Counted from the first letter of the stretch, positions 12,201 through 27,200 are shown. The stretch: 46,189 nt of DNA from Verrucomicrobia bacterium 12-59-8 (GCA_002279765.1 NCCR01000010.1:3597-49785); one strand, 5' to 3'. Notes: generated by a model from the sequence alone, not told the origin. Program-made: numbers and translations.

Positions 12201-15200
12201 AATGGAGTGCGCGACACGGGTGCGAACAGCGAGATCGGCATCAGCAGCGTCACGGTGGATATCTACCGCAGCACCAATGACATCGCCGGAGACGCGGATG
12301 ACCTGTTGATCGCCACCACGACCACCAACTCCGCCGGAGCCTACAACTTCACTGGTCTCGCGGACGGCAAGTACGTGGTGCGTGTCACGCCGCCTGCGAG
12401 CATTCCTGCGACCGGCGGCAATGTCGTCGCGCTGGACAACGGCGTGAACAATGACAACAACGGCAGCCAGCCCGGCGGGCCTGGTACCTACATCTACAGC
12501 CCGGTCATCACCCTGGCAGCGGGCACAGAGCCGGTGAATGATGGCGACACCAATCCTGATACTGAACTGAGCATCGACTTCGGTTTGTTCTCCGGCATCC
12601 AGCTTGGCAACCAGCTCTTCATCGACGCCAACAATGACGGTGTCTTCAGCAGCGGCACCGAAACCGGTGTGGGCTCCGGAGTGACGGTGGAACTGCTCGA
12701 TGGCACGGTGAACACGGTCATCGCTAGCACGACCACGAACAGCACAGGCGTGTATGGCTTCACGGTGTATCAGCCGGCGAACTACCGCGTGCGCATTCCC
12801 ACACCACCGTCGGCGTATCCGCTGGCCTCCGGTGTGGTGGACACTTCAGATGACGGCAGGGACAATGACAGCAACGGCATCCAGACCGGCGGCATCAGCA
12901 CGGCGGTGATCAGTCCGGTGATCACCCTGACCGCTGGTGGCGAGCCGGGGACTTCGGGCAATTCGAACAACGAAAACACCATCGACTTCGGCTTCCGTGG
13001 CTGTCCGACCATCACCATCAGCCCCGGCACGGTGGCTGTGGCCACGCAGTATGTGGCCTACAATCCGCTTACTCTCACCTCCAGCGGCGGCTCGGGCGGA
13101 TATGTTTATGCTATCGCGAGCGGTGCTCTGCCGAATGGCATGACGATGAATGGGGCAGGTGTCATCAGTGGCACCCCAGATGCCTCCGCCGCGCCGGGCA
13201 GCTACCTCTTCAGCGTGCGCAGCACGGACAGCCAGGGCTGCGCGGCCACGCAGAGCTACACCCTGACGCTGAGCAACGCGATCGTGACCGTCAATCCGGC
13301 CACGCTGCCTGCTGCGACGCAGTACACCGCCTACTCGCAGAGCCTGACGGCCTCCGGCGGCACCTCTCCTTATGCCTGGAGCTACGGACCTTCGGCGCTC
13401 AGCGGCGCTGCTGCCTGGTGGCCTGGGGAAAATGGCGGAGCGGAAGTGGTTGCCGGGAACAACGGCGCGCTGATCAACGGCGTGGCCTTCACCACGGGTC
13501 TTGTGGGGAAAGCCTTCAGTTTTGATGGCGTGAATGATTACCTGCAGGTGGCGGACCAGTCGGTCATGCGTCCGGCGCAGATCAGTCTGGAAGCCTGGGT
13601 GCGTCCGGCCAGTGCCGCACCTGCGGCGGATCAGATCATCATTGAGAAGACCTCCAGTGCGACCGCTCCGGCCAATGGCTATGGTTTGATCCAGCGCAGC
13701 GGCGGCAGCACCGTGCGCTTCTGGATCAATGGCACCAGCTCGGTGGCGGGCACGTCCGAATTCGTCGATGCACCGCTGACGGTGAACAGTTGGAACCATG
13801 TGGTGGCCACGTATGATCTCACGAATCTGCGTCTCTATGTCAATGGCGTGCAGATCGCCTCGAAAGCCTTCACCACGGCCATCAGCCACTCGACGCAGCC
13901 GCTGGTGATGGGCGGCAGCGCAACGACGAGCACCTGCTGGAGCGGCGCGCTGGATGAACCGGTGATCTACAGCCGCGCGCTCAATGCGGCCGAAGCACTG
14001 GCGCGCTACACCGTCACCACCAGCGGCAACAACGGTCTGCCCACGGGCATGACGCTGGACACCAGCACCGGCCTGCTGAGCGGCACACCCACGGGCGTGC
14101 CTGCGAGCTATCCCTTTACCGTGCGTGCCAGCGACTTTTACAGCGGTGTCGGTCTGCGCAGCTACGCACTCACGGTGGGCTGTCCGACGTTTAACATCAC
14201 GCCGAAGACCTTCGCCGACGCCCAGCAGTATGCAGCCTACTCAGCAGTGACCATGAACGCGAGCGGCGGCACGGCACCGTATCAGTGGGACATCAGCAGC
14301 GGGGCGCTGCCCACCGGCATGAGCCTCAGCAGCGCGGGCGTCCTCAGCGGCACGCCGGGATCCGCGCCAGCCACGTACTCCTTCACTGTGCGCGCTCGTG
14401 ATGCCAACAACTGCGTGAGCACGCAGGCACTGAGCGTGAAAGTCATCTGCCCGACGATCACGCTCACGCCTTCCACACTGTCAAACGCGCAGCAGTTTGC
14501 GTCCTACTCCGCTGTGCTGCTGGATGGCACGGGCGGCAGCTCACCTTATACTTTCGCCATTCAAAGCGGCGCCCTGCCTGCGGGCATGAGCCTGTCGAGC
14601 GCCGGTCTGCTGAGCGGCACACCCACGGCGCTGCCGGGAGATTACACCGTGGTCGTTCGCGGCACGGACAGCGCCTCCTGCTCCGGCACCCGCAGCTACA
14701 CGCTGCATGTGAACTGTCCGACCATCACCATCAGTCCAGCCACGCTGGCCGCCGGCCGCCAATACCAGGCCTACAGTCAGACGCTGACGGCGAGCGGCGG
14801 GAACTCCACCTACACCTGGTCGCTGACCAGCGGCTCATTGCCCACGGGATTGACATTGAGCAGCGCTGGAGTCATCAGCGGCACGCCGACAGTGGCACCG
14901 GGAACGTACACCTTCAGCGTGACGGCGACGGACACGGCAGGCTGCACCGGCACGCGTTCATGCAGCATCGTCTTCAGTTGCCCGCTCATCAGCATCACGC
15001 CGACGACGCTGCCGCAGGCCACGACCACGGTGGCTTACAGCCAGCAGCTCGCGGTGAGCGGCGGCACCTCTCCCTACACCTGGTCGCTGGCATCGGGTAC
15101 GTTGCCAGCGGGCATCACGCTGTCATCGGCAGGCTTGATCAGCGGCACGACCACCGCCGTGGGTTCCTTCAACTTCACCGCGCAGGTCAGCGACTTGAAC

Positions 15201-18200
15201 ACCTGCGTGCAGCAGCAGGCGCTGGCGCTGGGCGTGAACTGCGCGGCCATCACCATCACACCCTCATCACTGTCCACTGCAACGGTGGGCACGGCCTACT
15301 CGCAGCAGTTTACTGCAAGCGGCGGAGTGGGGACGAAGACTTGGACGGTCAAGTCGGGCTCGCTGCCCACTGGCATGACGCTCAGCTCGGCAGGTATGCT
15401 CAGCGGTACTCCCACGGACACGGCTGGTACTTTCAGCTTCACCATTCAGGCCATGGATCAAAACAACTGTCCCGGCACCGCCGCGTACAGTCTGACCCTG
15501 CAGTGCCCCACGGTCGTCATCACGCCGAGCAGCGTGCCGAACGGCACGGTCGCCAACAGCTACTCCACGACGCTGTCGGCATCCGGCGCGACGGCACCTT
15601 ACACCTGGAGCCTGCCGACGGGCAGCAGCGTGCCGCCGGGCCTGGCGCTGAGCCCCACCGGCGTCATCAGCGGCACGCCAACGGCCCCTGGCAATTACAG
15701 CTTCAGTGTGACGGCGCGCGGCGCGTATTCCTGCACCGGCACAGCGACCATCACCATGACGGTGAGCTGCCCGACCCTGGCCATCAGTCCCACCAGCCTC
15801 AGCTCCGGATATCGCGGCGTGGCCTACACGCAGACGGTCGTCGCCAGCGGCGGCATCAGCCCTTCCACCTCTTCTTTGACCGCCGGCAGCCTGCCACCGG
15901 GCGTGACCCTGAACACCAGCACCGGCATCATCAGCGGCACACCGACGGCGGCCGGCAGCTACAGCTTTACCCTGCGCGGCGTGGACAGCGCGACCTGCTC
16001 CGGCACACGTGACTACATCATCGTGATCAGCGGTCTCTCCCTCGGCAATCTGGTGTGGCAGGACACGGATCAAAGTGGTACGCGGGATACCGGTGAGCAG
16101 GGCATCAGCGGTGTCTCGCTGCAGCTTTTCGCAACAACGGACTCGGTGATCGGTAACGGGGACGATGTGTCCCAGGGCACGACCACCACGGACGGCAGCG
16201 GTGCGTATGCGTTCACCGGACTGGCCCCAGGAAAATACTTTGTGAAGATCGCCACGCCACCGACCGCGTACCCGCTTTCATCGGGTCCGCAGGTGGCGCT
16301 GGACAACGGCGTGGACAATGACAACAACGGCGTCCAGGCCGGCGGCGTGGGCAGCGCCATCATCAGCCCGATCGTCACACTCGCCGTGGGACGCGAACCC
16401 GGTGATGTGGCCGGTGGCATCGACGCGGACAACACGCTCGACTTTGCGCTGCGCGCGGTGCCAGCCTCGATCGCGAACCTGCTCGAATATGAGTTGAACA
16501 TCCCTAGCGGCGGCCTGCCCGCACCGCCGAGTTACAAGAGCTCCGCCGTGGTGAACGCGGCGAAAATCCAGATCGAGGACGACATGAACGGCCTCACCGA
16601 CATCAGCGAGCCGACGAACAACGGACCGATCCGCAGTGGTGCGCTCTCCCGCCGCATGCGCGACTGGGATGCGGCGTATGACACGGGCTATGATGCCACG
16701 CCGAGCACACTGGTGCAGCGCCCGGATAGCCTGTGGATCCGGTTTGACATGGACCCGACGGCCACGGGCAACATCGGCAATCTGCTCTTTGATGTGTACC
16801 GTGTGGGCACGACGGCGCCGGTGCAGGGGAAGGTCTTCCTTTCCTGGCTGGAAGGCGCGACCATGCGCACGGTGACGACCAACGTCTTCCAGTTCTCCGC
16901 CACCGCCTCCTGGTACTCGATGAACCTGCCATGGACCAGCTCCATCGGCGGAGCGACCTCGCTGCCAACGGGATCGCAGCTCGCTGGCAAGTCCTTCATG
17001 ATCGAAATCTATCTCTGGGGCGGTGACGGCTCCGGGTACATCGACATCGACAACATCCTGCTGCAGGGCAGCGCCACCACCAATCCGCAGACGCTGGCCA
17101 TTGGAGATTTCGTCTGGGCGGACACGAACGGCAACGGCATCAAGAACCCACGTGAGCCCGGACTGCAAAACCTGACGGTGCAGCTCCTGAGCCCCGGCGC
17201 TGACTCCCTGGCCAACACGGCGGATGACCAGCTCCTCACCACAACAACTACGGATGCAAACGGCTACTATCTCTTCAGCGGCCTGTCGGCGGGCAATTAC
17301 TTTGTGCGTTTGCCAACGCCTGACCCGCTCTGGCCGACGGCGTCTCCGGGCGTGAACCTGGACAATGGCGTGGACAATGACAGCAACGGCATTCAGTCCG
17401 GCGGCGTGGGCACGGCAGTATCCAGCCCGGTGATCAATCTGGCGCTGGGCAAAGAGCCGGGCAATCTGGCCAGCGGCGGCGGTAACCAGGACATGACGGT
17501 GGATTTCGGCTTCAGCGCCGCGATGACCCTGGGGAATTTTGTCTTCTCCGACACCAACAACAACGGCCTCTTCGATGTGGGCGAGACTGGGGTCGCAGGC
17601 GCGCAGATGGAGATCTACTCCTCCACCGACTCAACGGTGAACAATGGTGATGATGTGAAGGTGGGCACGACCTTCACCACCGGCAGCGACGGCCTGTACA
17701 GCTTCGCCGGACTCAGCGCGGGCAAGTATTACGTCAAGCTCACGCCGCCGATCACGCATCCGCGCCGCAGCACGACCAGCAGCAACGCGGACAACGGCAT
17801 CGACAACGACAGCAACGGCATTACGCAGTCCGCCACGGGCGCGCCGATTTATTCGCCGATGATCACGCTCTCTGCGCTGACGGAGCCGGGCAGCCTGCTG
17901 GCACCGTTTGGCAGCAACATCGACAACACGATCGACTTTGGTCTGCGCCCCACTTTCTGCAGCATCGGCAACTTGGTGTACAAGGATGCCAACAACAACG
18001 GCGTCTATGATTCCGGTGAAGGTGTCGGCGGCGTTCGCGTGGAACTGCTCAACAGCTCCGGTTCGTTTGTGACCAGCACGACGACGAGTTCGAACGCAAG
18101 CAAGCGCGGGCAGTATCAGTTTACCAGCGTGGTTCCGGGGTCTTACTATGTGCGCATTCCAGCTTCTGAATTTGCCACCGGCAAGGCCCTGGTGAACACG

Positions 18201-21200
18201 ATCTCCATCTTCCCCTCCACCTCGTCCGACAACGATATTGACGACAACATCGTGGGCAATGACGACGGCATCGACAACGCACAGCCTTCCGTCAATGGCA
18301 TCAGCAGCGCGCTGATCTCCCTGAGCGACAGCGGCGAGCCGATCAACAGCAGCGGTGAGAGCGGCGCGTTCAACACCATCGACGATGCCGATGACAACAA
18401 TGGCAACATGACCATTGATTTCGGCTTCAAGTCCAGCGGACCGAGCGCCACGGGCTGCTATCACTTCCTCGCCATGGACACGAACGCCGACGGCGTGCTG
18501 AGCCAGTCCACGGAATGGACGCCTGCCCAAGCGTATGATTTCAACTACACGCAGGGCGGAGTGGCCACGGTCAACAAAGCGGACGTGATCTATGATGCCG
18601 CGCTGAGCCGTCTGGATGTGGACCTGACGTTCAATCAGATTGGTGCCTCCAAGGTGGACGCGCTGTGGTTCCTCGTCAGCACGGGCGCGAATCCCGCGAC
18701 CGCAGACCATGCCATCGTGTATGTGGACGGCATCACACGCGCCAGCCCCACCGTGACCATCTACCGTTATGATGAAACGCTGGGCTACCAGAGCTGGCAG
18801 ACGGCGGCGAACCTGATGGTGAGCACGGCGTCTGGCAACAGCACGGCGGGAGACGTCCTGCTGAACAAGGTCACCGAAACCGGCAGCAATGTGCGTTTCC
18901 AATGTGTGATCGATGTCAGCCGCGTGAACAACGCGACCAACTGGAGCGCCATGGGAGTCAATGCCGCGACATGGGAAGGCATCCAGACCGGCGGCAGCAC
19001 CGGCATCGTGCTGCACATGGTGGATCTCAGCAGCACGCCGACGTATGACAGCAACGGCGCACTGACCGCGTTCAGCTACACCTCGGGTGTCACGGAAGGT
19101 TCCTTGGTGACCGATCCTTCCGGCGTGTTCACCATCGCCACCGAGCCCTGCTCCGTCTCGCCATGGGTGAGCGTGGGCAACCTGGTATGGAATGACGCCA
19201 ACAGCAACGGCCTGCGCGACAGCGGTGAGCTCGGCATCAGCGGCGCCACGGTGCAGCTCTTCAGCCCGGGCGCGGACAATGCCGTCGGCGGCAGCGGCGC
19301 AAATGTGGACACGCAGGTCGGAGCCAGCGTACTCACCAGCAGCGCGGGCGCGTATGCCTTCACCAATCTGGTGCCGGGCAAATACTATGTGCGCGTCACG
19401 CCGACGGTGAGCGTGCCGGGTGTTAGCAGCGTAGTGGTGACGCTGGACAACGATGTGGACAATGACAACAACGGCAGCCAGCCGGGCGGCGCGGGTACGT
19501 TTGTGTACAGCCCCGTGATCGATCTCCAGGTGGGAACCGAGCCCGGCACCGCAGTGGACGGCGACGGCACCAATGGGAACAACACCATCGACTTCGGCCT
19601 CTTCACGGGCATCACCGTGGGTGACTTGGTGTGGAACGATGCCAACAACAACGGCCTCAAGGACGCGTCGGAATCCGGCGTGAGCGGCGTGCAGCTTGAT
19701 CTCATGAGCCCAGGAGCGGATAATGCCGTCGGTGGGACCGGAATCAATGCGGACACCGTGCTGCAATCGACCTCCACTCTGAGCAGCGGTGCCTACAGTT
19801 TCAAAGTGTACAACGGTGGAAACTACTATGTGCGCCTGACTCCGCCCGCCGCGTACTCCCTGGCCAGCAGCACGGTCGTCACCGCCGACAACGGCGTGAA
19901 CAATGACAGCAACGGCTCGCAGCCGGGTGGGGCGGGCTCGCTGGTCAGCAGCATGGTGTTTGCGCTGACTCCTGGCGGTGAGCCTGGCAGCACCGGTGTG
20001 ACCAACACGGAAAACACCATCGACTTCGGCCTGCACTCCTGCCCTGTCATCTCCATTTCGCCGACCACGCTGACCAATGCGCTGAAGGCCACAGCCTACA
20101 GCGCCACGTTTAGCGCCGCCGGTGGCAACTCGCCCTACACCTGGAGCATTTCCAGCGGCACGCTGCCGACCGGGCTGGCACTGTCGAGCACTGGCGTGCT
20201 GAGCGGTACTGCGACCGGAGCGACCGGCACCTACAGCTTCACGGTGAAAGCGGTGGACGCCTCTTTGTGCTCTGCCACCCAGGCGATGACCCTAGGCGTG
20301 GTCTGCCCGACGCTGACGCTGTCTCCTTCTACACTGTCCGCAGTGGCGCAAAACAGCGTCTTCAGCCAGCAGTTCTCCACCACGGGGGGGGCGTCCGCCT
20401 ACACTTACACGAAGGCTTCGGGCACGCTGCCCACAGGAGTGGCGCTGTCCGCCAGCGGCCTGCTCTCAGGCACCATTACCGGAGCGCCGGGCAGTTACAC
20501 TTTTGTCATTCGCTCCACTGACGCCAACGGTTGTGCGCTCGACACTTCCTTCACCTGGACGATCACTTGTCCGACGATCGCGCTATCGCCGACGACCGTG
20601 CCGGCTGCCACGCAGTATGCTGCTTATTCGTCGCAGACCCTGACTGCCAGCAACGGCACCAGTCCGTATGTCTGGAGCTTCACCGGCACGATGCCAACCG
20701 GCATGACGTTGAGCAGTGGCGGAGTGCTCAGCGGCACGCCTTCCAGTGCGCCGGGCAGCTACAACATCACGGTCACCGCCACGGATGCCAACGGTTGCGC
20801 ACGCTCCAGCAGTTACTCGATCACGGTGAACTGCCCGTCGTTCACCATCACCGCACCGACCTTCCCAAGTGCCTCGAAGAACATCGCGTATCCCAGCCAG
20901 CAGCTCAGCGCCAGCGGCGGCACCTCGCCATACAGCTACAGCATCATCTCCGGGGCGCTGCCGGCAGGAATGTCGATGAGCACAGCGGGTCTGATCTCCG
21001 GCACACCCACCGCCGCACCAGCCACTTTCAACTTCACCGTGCGCGCCACGGACGGGGTGGGCTGTACCGCCAGCAAGGCGCTGCAGATCATCATTGCCTG
21101 TCCGACGCTGTCCATCGGCCCTGTGCCGCTGCCAGCGGGCACACAGTATGCTGCCTATACCCAGACGCTCGCGGTGGGCGGCGGCACTGCGCCCTACACC

Positions 21201-24200
21201 TGGAGCCTGGCATCGGGTGTCCTGCCCACCGGTCTGACGCTCTCCAGCGGCGGAGTGCTGAGCGGCACACCCACCGGCCTAGGCAGCTTCACCTTCTCGG
21301 TGAAGGCCACGGATGCAGATAGCTGCTTTTCGACGCAATCCTACACCTTCACGGTGAACTATCCGCCGATCTACATCACGCCGTCCACACTGTCGAACGC
21401 CGTCCGGCTGGTGCCTTACATGCAGCAGCTCACTGCCAGCGGCGGCACCGCGCCCTATACCTTCAGCAAGCTGACCGGCAGCATTCCCACCGGCTTGTCG
21501 ATTTCTTCCGGCGGTCTCATCTCCGGCATCACCACGGCGGCACCTGGCACCTACTCCTTCACCATCCAGGCGCTGGACGCAAACAGCGCGCCCGGTACGC
21601 AGCCGTACACCATCACCATCGTCTGCCCGACCATGACCATCACTCCGGCGCTGCTGTCGAACGGGGTCGTCGGCACGTCCTACTCCGCAGCCCTGAGCGC
21701 CTCGGGCGGCAGCGCACCTTACACCTGGACCGTGGCTGCCGGGACGCTGCCAGCCGGACTCTCGATGAGTTCCGCCGGTGTCATCTCAGGCACGCCGACG
21801 CAGGCGTCCACCTCCACCTTCACCGTGCAGGCGGTGGACTCCTTCAATTGCGCCAACACCCAGGTGTACACCCTGGCTGTCAATTGTCCGTCCGTCAGCA
21901 TTACCCCCGCCACGCTATCGAGCGCCTACTACAGCACGGCTTACAGCCAGCAGCTCAGCTCCAGCGGTGGTACGGGACCGTACACCTATGCGGTGATCGC
22001 GGGTTCTCCGCCTGCTGGCATCTCTCTCTCCTCCAGCGGGCTGATTTCAGGCTCCGCCACGGTGTATGGCACGGCCAGCTTCACCGTGCGCTGCACCGAC
22101 GCCTACAACTGCTCCGCCACGCAGTCCTACTCGCTGCTGGTGAAGGGCCTCAGCCTGGGCGACACCGTGTATGATGACAGCAACTTCAACGGCCTGCGTG
22201 ATGTGGGCGAGCCCGGGCTGAGCGGAGTAACCGTGGAACTCTGGGACCCCGGCGCGGATCAGGCCATCGGCGGAAGCGGTCCGAACAGCGATCTGATGCT
22301 CACCAGCACAACCACCAATGTGCAGGGCCAGTACACTTTCATCAATCTACAGCCCGGCACCTTCTACATGCGGGTGCTCATGCCGAATTCGTTGGAAATC
22401 ATTGGCGGCAATCCGGTGAACCTCGACAACGGCGTGGACAATGACAATAACGCCGCCTCTCAGCCCGGCGGTCCCGGCACTCCGGCCTTCTCACCCGTCA
22501 TCACGCTCACCAAGGGCGGTGAACCCACGGTAGATGACGGCGACGCGGACACGGACTACACCATCGACTTCGGCCTCTTCCGCGGCATTAGCGTTGGCAA
22601 CCTTGTGTGGCAGGACAGCAATGACAACGGCCGCCGTGACGTCGGGGAGCCCGGCATTGACGGCGTCAATGTGCAGCTCTGGAGCACCGGCGCTGATGGC
22701 AGTGTCGGCGGTACGGATGATGTGCTGCTGCGAACCGCCACGACCAGCGGCGGCGGTGCCTATCTCTTCACTTCGGTGGCACCGGGCCTGATCTACGTGC
22801 GCATCCCGACGCCGCCCAGCGCGCAGCCTCTCTCCAGCAGCAGCACCACCTTTATAGACGATGGGGTGGACAATGATGACAACGGTCTCCAGCTCAGCGG
22901 CGGCGCGGTGAACAGCCCCGTGATCACCCTCACCCCAGGCGATGAGCCGGGAACACTGGGCGGCACATATGCCGAGACCACGATCGACTTCGGCTTCGTC
23001 AACGTGACGCCGAGCATCTATGTGTCCGCCACGCAGGCCGACAGCATCCAGTCTTTCAATGCCACCACGGGTCTGTACTCGGGTGCGCTTGTGTCCGGAT
23101 TTGGCAGCAGCCTCAGCCAGGGCAACGCGGACTATGGTGACGTGCCCTATGGCATGGAACTGGGACAGGACGGCAACTGGTATGTGGCCCAGTATGGTGC
23201 CAGCAATCTGCGCAAGATCAGCCCCACCGGGACCGACCTCGGCACCGTTCTCGACAACTCCACCGCCAGCATGAGCTTGGTGACGCAGTTTGCCATCGGC
23301 CCGGACGGTAACTTCTATGTGTTTGATGTGAACGGCGGCCGGATCGTCCGCTTCCAGGGGCCGACGGGAACCACTCCCGGAGCGCCAATCGGCGGCGCCC
23401 CCTATACTTTCATCTCCCAGGCCGGTGTGGAAGACATGAACTTCGGACCGGATGGCAATCTCTACCTCGTGGTGCAGACCAACGATATCCGTGAAGTGCG
23501 GCGTTACAGCACTACCACCGGAGCACTGCTGAACACCATCGTCACTGACACGCAGCTGGTGGCCATGGTGCCGGGGGGGCAGTCCATCGCGCTGATCTCA
23601 GGCATCGACATCGAAGGCAGCACACTCTACGGCGTGAACCGCAGCGACGGTGAAATCTTCAGCCTTGATCTCACCACGCCATCATCGCCCGGACTGCCGC
23701 AGCTCATCGCCACCCTTTCTAGCGCTGGTGCAGGGGAGGTGAACACCCGCGACATCGAGTTCAACCCAGCCAACAGCCAACTTTACATCATCGGTTATCA
23801 GTGGGGCAAACCGGTCAATGCGGGGAGTTACATCAGCGGTGCGCTGCTCACGGTGGACATCGCCGGTGCGCCGAATGGCGCGGTCAATATTTATGAAGTG
23901 CCCATCCCGCGCCCGCCGGGTCCGAACTTTGAAATCTGGTCCGGCCCGCGTGACCTGGCCATCGGGCGTCCGTTTGCGCCGCTGCCTGATTCCGTCGCCA
24001 TTGGCTCCCTGGTCTGGAACGATGACAACGCCAATGGCGTGCAGGACGCGGCGGAACTCGGCATCCCTGGCGTGCGGGTGGAACTCTGGCAGGATGCGAA
24101 CGGCAACACGGCCGATGGCGCAGAAGTACTCATCGGCTGGACCTACACGGACAGCCACGGCTTCTACTACTTCTCCGGCGAGGCACCGGGCGTGTATCAG

Positions 24201-27200
24201 GTGCAGATTCCAGAGTCCAACTTTGTGGATGGTCTGCCACTGGCCGGCAGCGGCTACAGCAGCCCGATTTCCTCCATACTGGATGATCAGATTGATGGTG
24301 ATGACAGCGGTCGTCAGCCGGGTGGCCCGAAGACCATCGTGAAGAGCTCGCTCATCACGCTTACTCCCGGCACCGAGCCGGTGGGCAACGGCTCCTCCGG
24401 GGCGGAATTTGCCCCTGGCGGCGAACTCGACAACTACATCGTGGACGCCAATGGCGACATGACCGTGGACTTCGGCTTCGTGGAGCCCGGCATCATGGGC
24501 ATCGGCAATCTGGTGTTCGTGGATGACAACGGCAACAACCGTTTCGACGTGGGCGAGGGCAGAAATGATGTGACCACTGAGCTGTATCGCTGGGGAGATA
24601 CTCCCGGTGTGACGCAGCCGGTGGCCACGGCGGTCACCGCCAATGGCGGTCTCTACCTCTTCAGCAATCTCTGGCAGGGGCAGTACTTCATCTATCTGCC
24701 TGCCTATCAGTTCGCGACGGACGGTAATCTGCGCGGCCTCTACAGCCTGCCTGTCGTCACGGCGGGTGACGACAACACCGGCCAGGACGCCCTGCCGACT
24801 GACACGCCTTGGATCACCGGAGTGCGCACCGGCATCATCAATCTCATACGTGACAAGGCTCCGACAGATGCAGACTCTGAAACCGGTTTCGATTCCTCCA
24901 CCGACCTTAATGACATCAACATCGACCTCACCGAGGACATTGGTCTGTTCCGTCCGGTGGCGCTGGGCAACATGGTGTTTGCCGACAACAACTCGAACGG
25001 CCACTACGACGCTGGTGAAGGCATCTCCGGAGTCAGCGTCGAGCTTTACACCGACACGCAGTTCCCGGAAGTGGACAATCCGCTGGCCATCACCACCAGC
25101 GATGCAGCGGGCCGCTATGGTTTCAACTTCCTGCGCCCCGGCAACTACGTGGTACACATCCCGTCCTCGCAGTTCCAGGCCGCCGGCCCACTGTACCAGC
25201 GCATCAGCATTCTCGAAGGCCTCGTGGGGGATGATGATGTGGGTGAAGACGGGTTCAATAACGGTCTGCCCTCGGACAACGGGGTGTCATCCCTCATCAT
25301 CAGTCTCTATCCTGGAAATGCGCCGACGGATGACAGCGGTGAGACCGGCTTTGAAGGCACGTCTGATGACCAGGATGATGCGGCGATCGATCTGACCATC
25401 GACTTCGGATTCCAGACTCCCGTGGGCGTGGGCAATCTGGTGTACATCGATGCCAATCAAAACGGCAAGGCCGACGCGGGTGAAGGCGTGGACGGAGTGA
25501 CCGTGGAGCTGTACGGCTCTGCGCAAACACCCGGCTATGGCCTGCCGCTGTTCAGCCGCATCACCAGCAATGGCGGCGCCTACTTCTTTGACTCACTGCC
25601 AGCGGGCAGCTACGTGCTGCACATCCCGTATTCGCAGTTTGAGCCGGGGCGTCCGCTTAGCGGACTCTCCTCCGTCACCGGGGTCAGCAGCGTCAGCACT
25701 GCGCTGGATGATGATGTGCCTGGCAGTGAAAACGGCATTGATGACGCAGCGCCGTTCCTCAACGGCATCAGCAGCGGGGTCTTCACCCTGGCTGTGGATG
25801 CGGAGCCGACGGATGCCACCGGTGAGAGCGGCGAATTCAATGACATGGATGTGTTCGATGACGACAACTTCAACCTCACCATCGATTTTGGCTTTGCACC
25901 GTTCAATCCAGACGCCGTCGGCGTGGGCAATCTGGTCTTTGTGGACCTCAATGGCAACGGTGTTTACGACGCGGGTGAAGGCATCGACGGCGTGAAAGTG
26001 CAGTTGTTTGACGCGGCGGTGGACCCGCACACCGCCAGCCCGCTCTCCACCAAGACCACCAGCAATGGCGGCGGCTACCTGTTCAGCAGTCTGGTCGAAG
26101 GCGACTACCAGATCTTCATTCCGCCGTCGGAATTTGCCGCCGGCAAGCCGCTGTCCGGCTGGCGCTCGCTGCCCGGAGATGGGGGGGACAACGGCCTGGA
26201 TGACAACCTGGACGAAAACGGCATCGACGTCATCGATCCGTCCACCACCGGCATTGTGTCCGCAGCTTTCCACCTGTCTCCAGGCGACGAACCCACCGAC
26301 TCGCTCGGCGAGTATGGCTATGACGCCGTGATGGATAATGCCAGCGATGCAAACACCGATCTGACCATCGACTTCGGCTTCTTCCGCTCTGTGGCGGTGG
26401 GCAACCTGGTGTTCATCGACACGAACTATAACGGCCGTGCGGATGCCGGGGAGGGGGTGGGCGGAGTTACGCTGGAGCTCTACGCCGAAGGCGCGATCAT
26501 TCCGTTTGATGCACCTGTGACCACCACCACCACGGACACGGACGGCTCCTATCTCTTCTCCGACCTCACCCCGGGCCGCTACTTTGTGCGCGTGCCGGCG
26601 TGGCAGTTTGACTTTGGCGCGCCGCTGTACGGCTATGCCAGCATCTTCGGCACGCAGAGCGGGGATGACAATTTCGGCGAGGATGGTATCGACGATGGCA
26701 ACCCGTCCTACAACGGTATCCAGACCGCCGTGGTGGATCTGAGCCCCACCAATGCGCCGACCGGCAGCCAGGAAAGCGGCTACCAAGGCAGCAGTGACGA
26801 CATCAACGATGCGGCCACCAATCTCACCATCGACCTCGGCTTTGTGCCACGCATCGGCGTGGGCAATGTGGTCTTCAATGATGCCAACAATGACGGCGTC
26901 TTCGATCCGGGCGTGGAAATCGGCGTGGATGGTGTCACCGTCGAGCTGTGGTCCAACCAGGCGAACGCCACGGCGGCGGTGACTAGCACCACGACCTTCG
27001 GTGGCGGCCTATACAGCTTCAATGTGGCACCCGGCACTTACTACGTGCGCATCCCGCCGGTCAATTTCCTTGAGGGTGGTGCGCTGGCCAATCTCGTGCC
27101 GTCGAAGCCGGTGGTGGCAGGCTCCGGCGTGCCCACCTCAACCGTGGGAGATGATGACACGCAACAGGATGGGTACACGACCAGTTCTGTACTCGTGGAT

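Noticed and set aside
17631..20036. An 801-codon open frame on the reverse strand
   Set aside because: It lies wholly opposite the giant gene's SdrB/Ig repeats. Codon bias and repeat structure suppress stops in the antisense frame, and the translation has no domain character. The same applies to the reverse frames at 23682-25157, 25593-26786 and 12846-13889.
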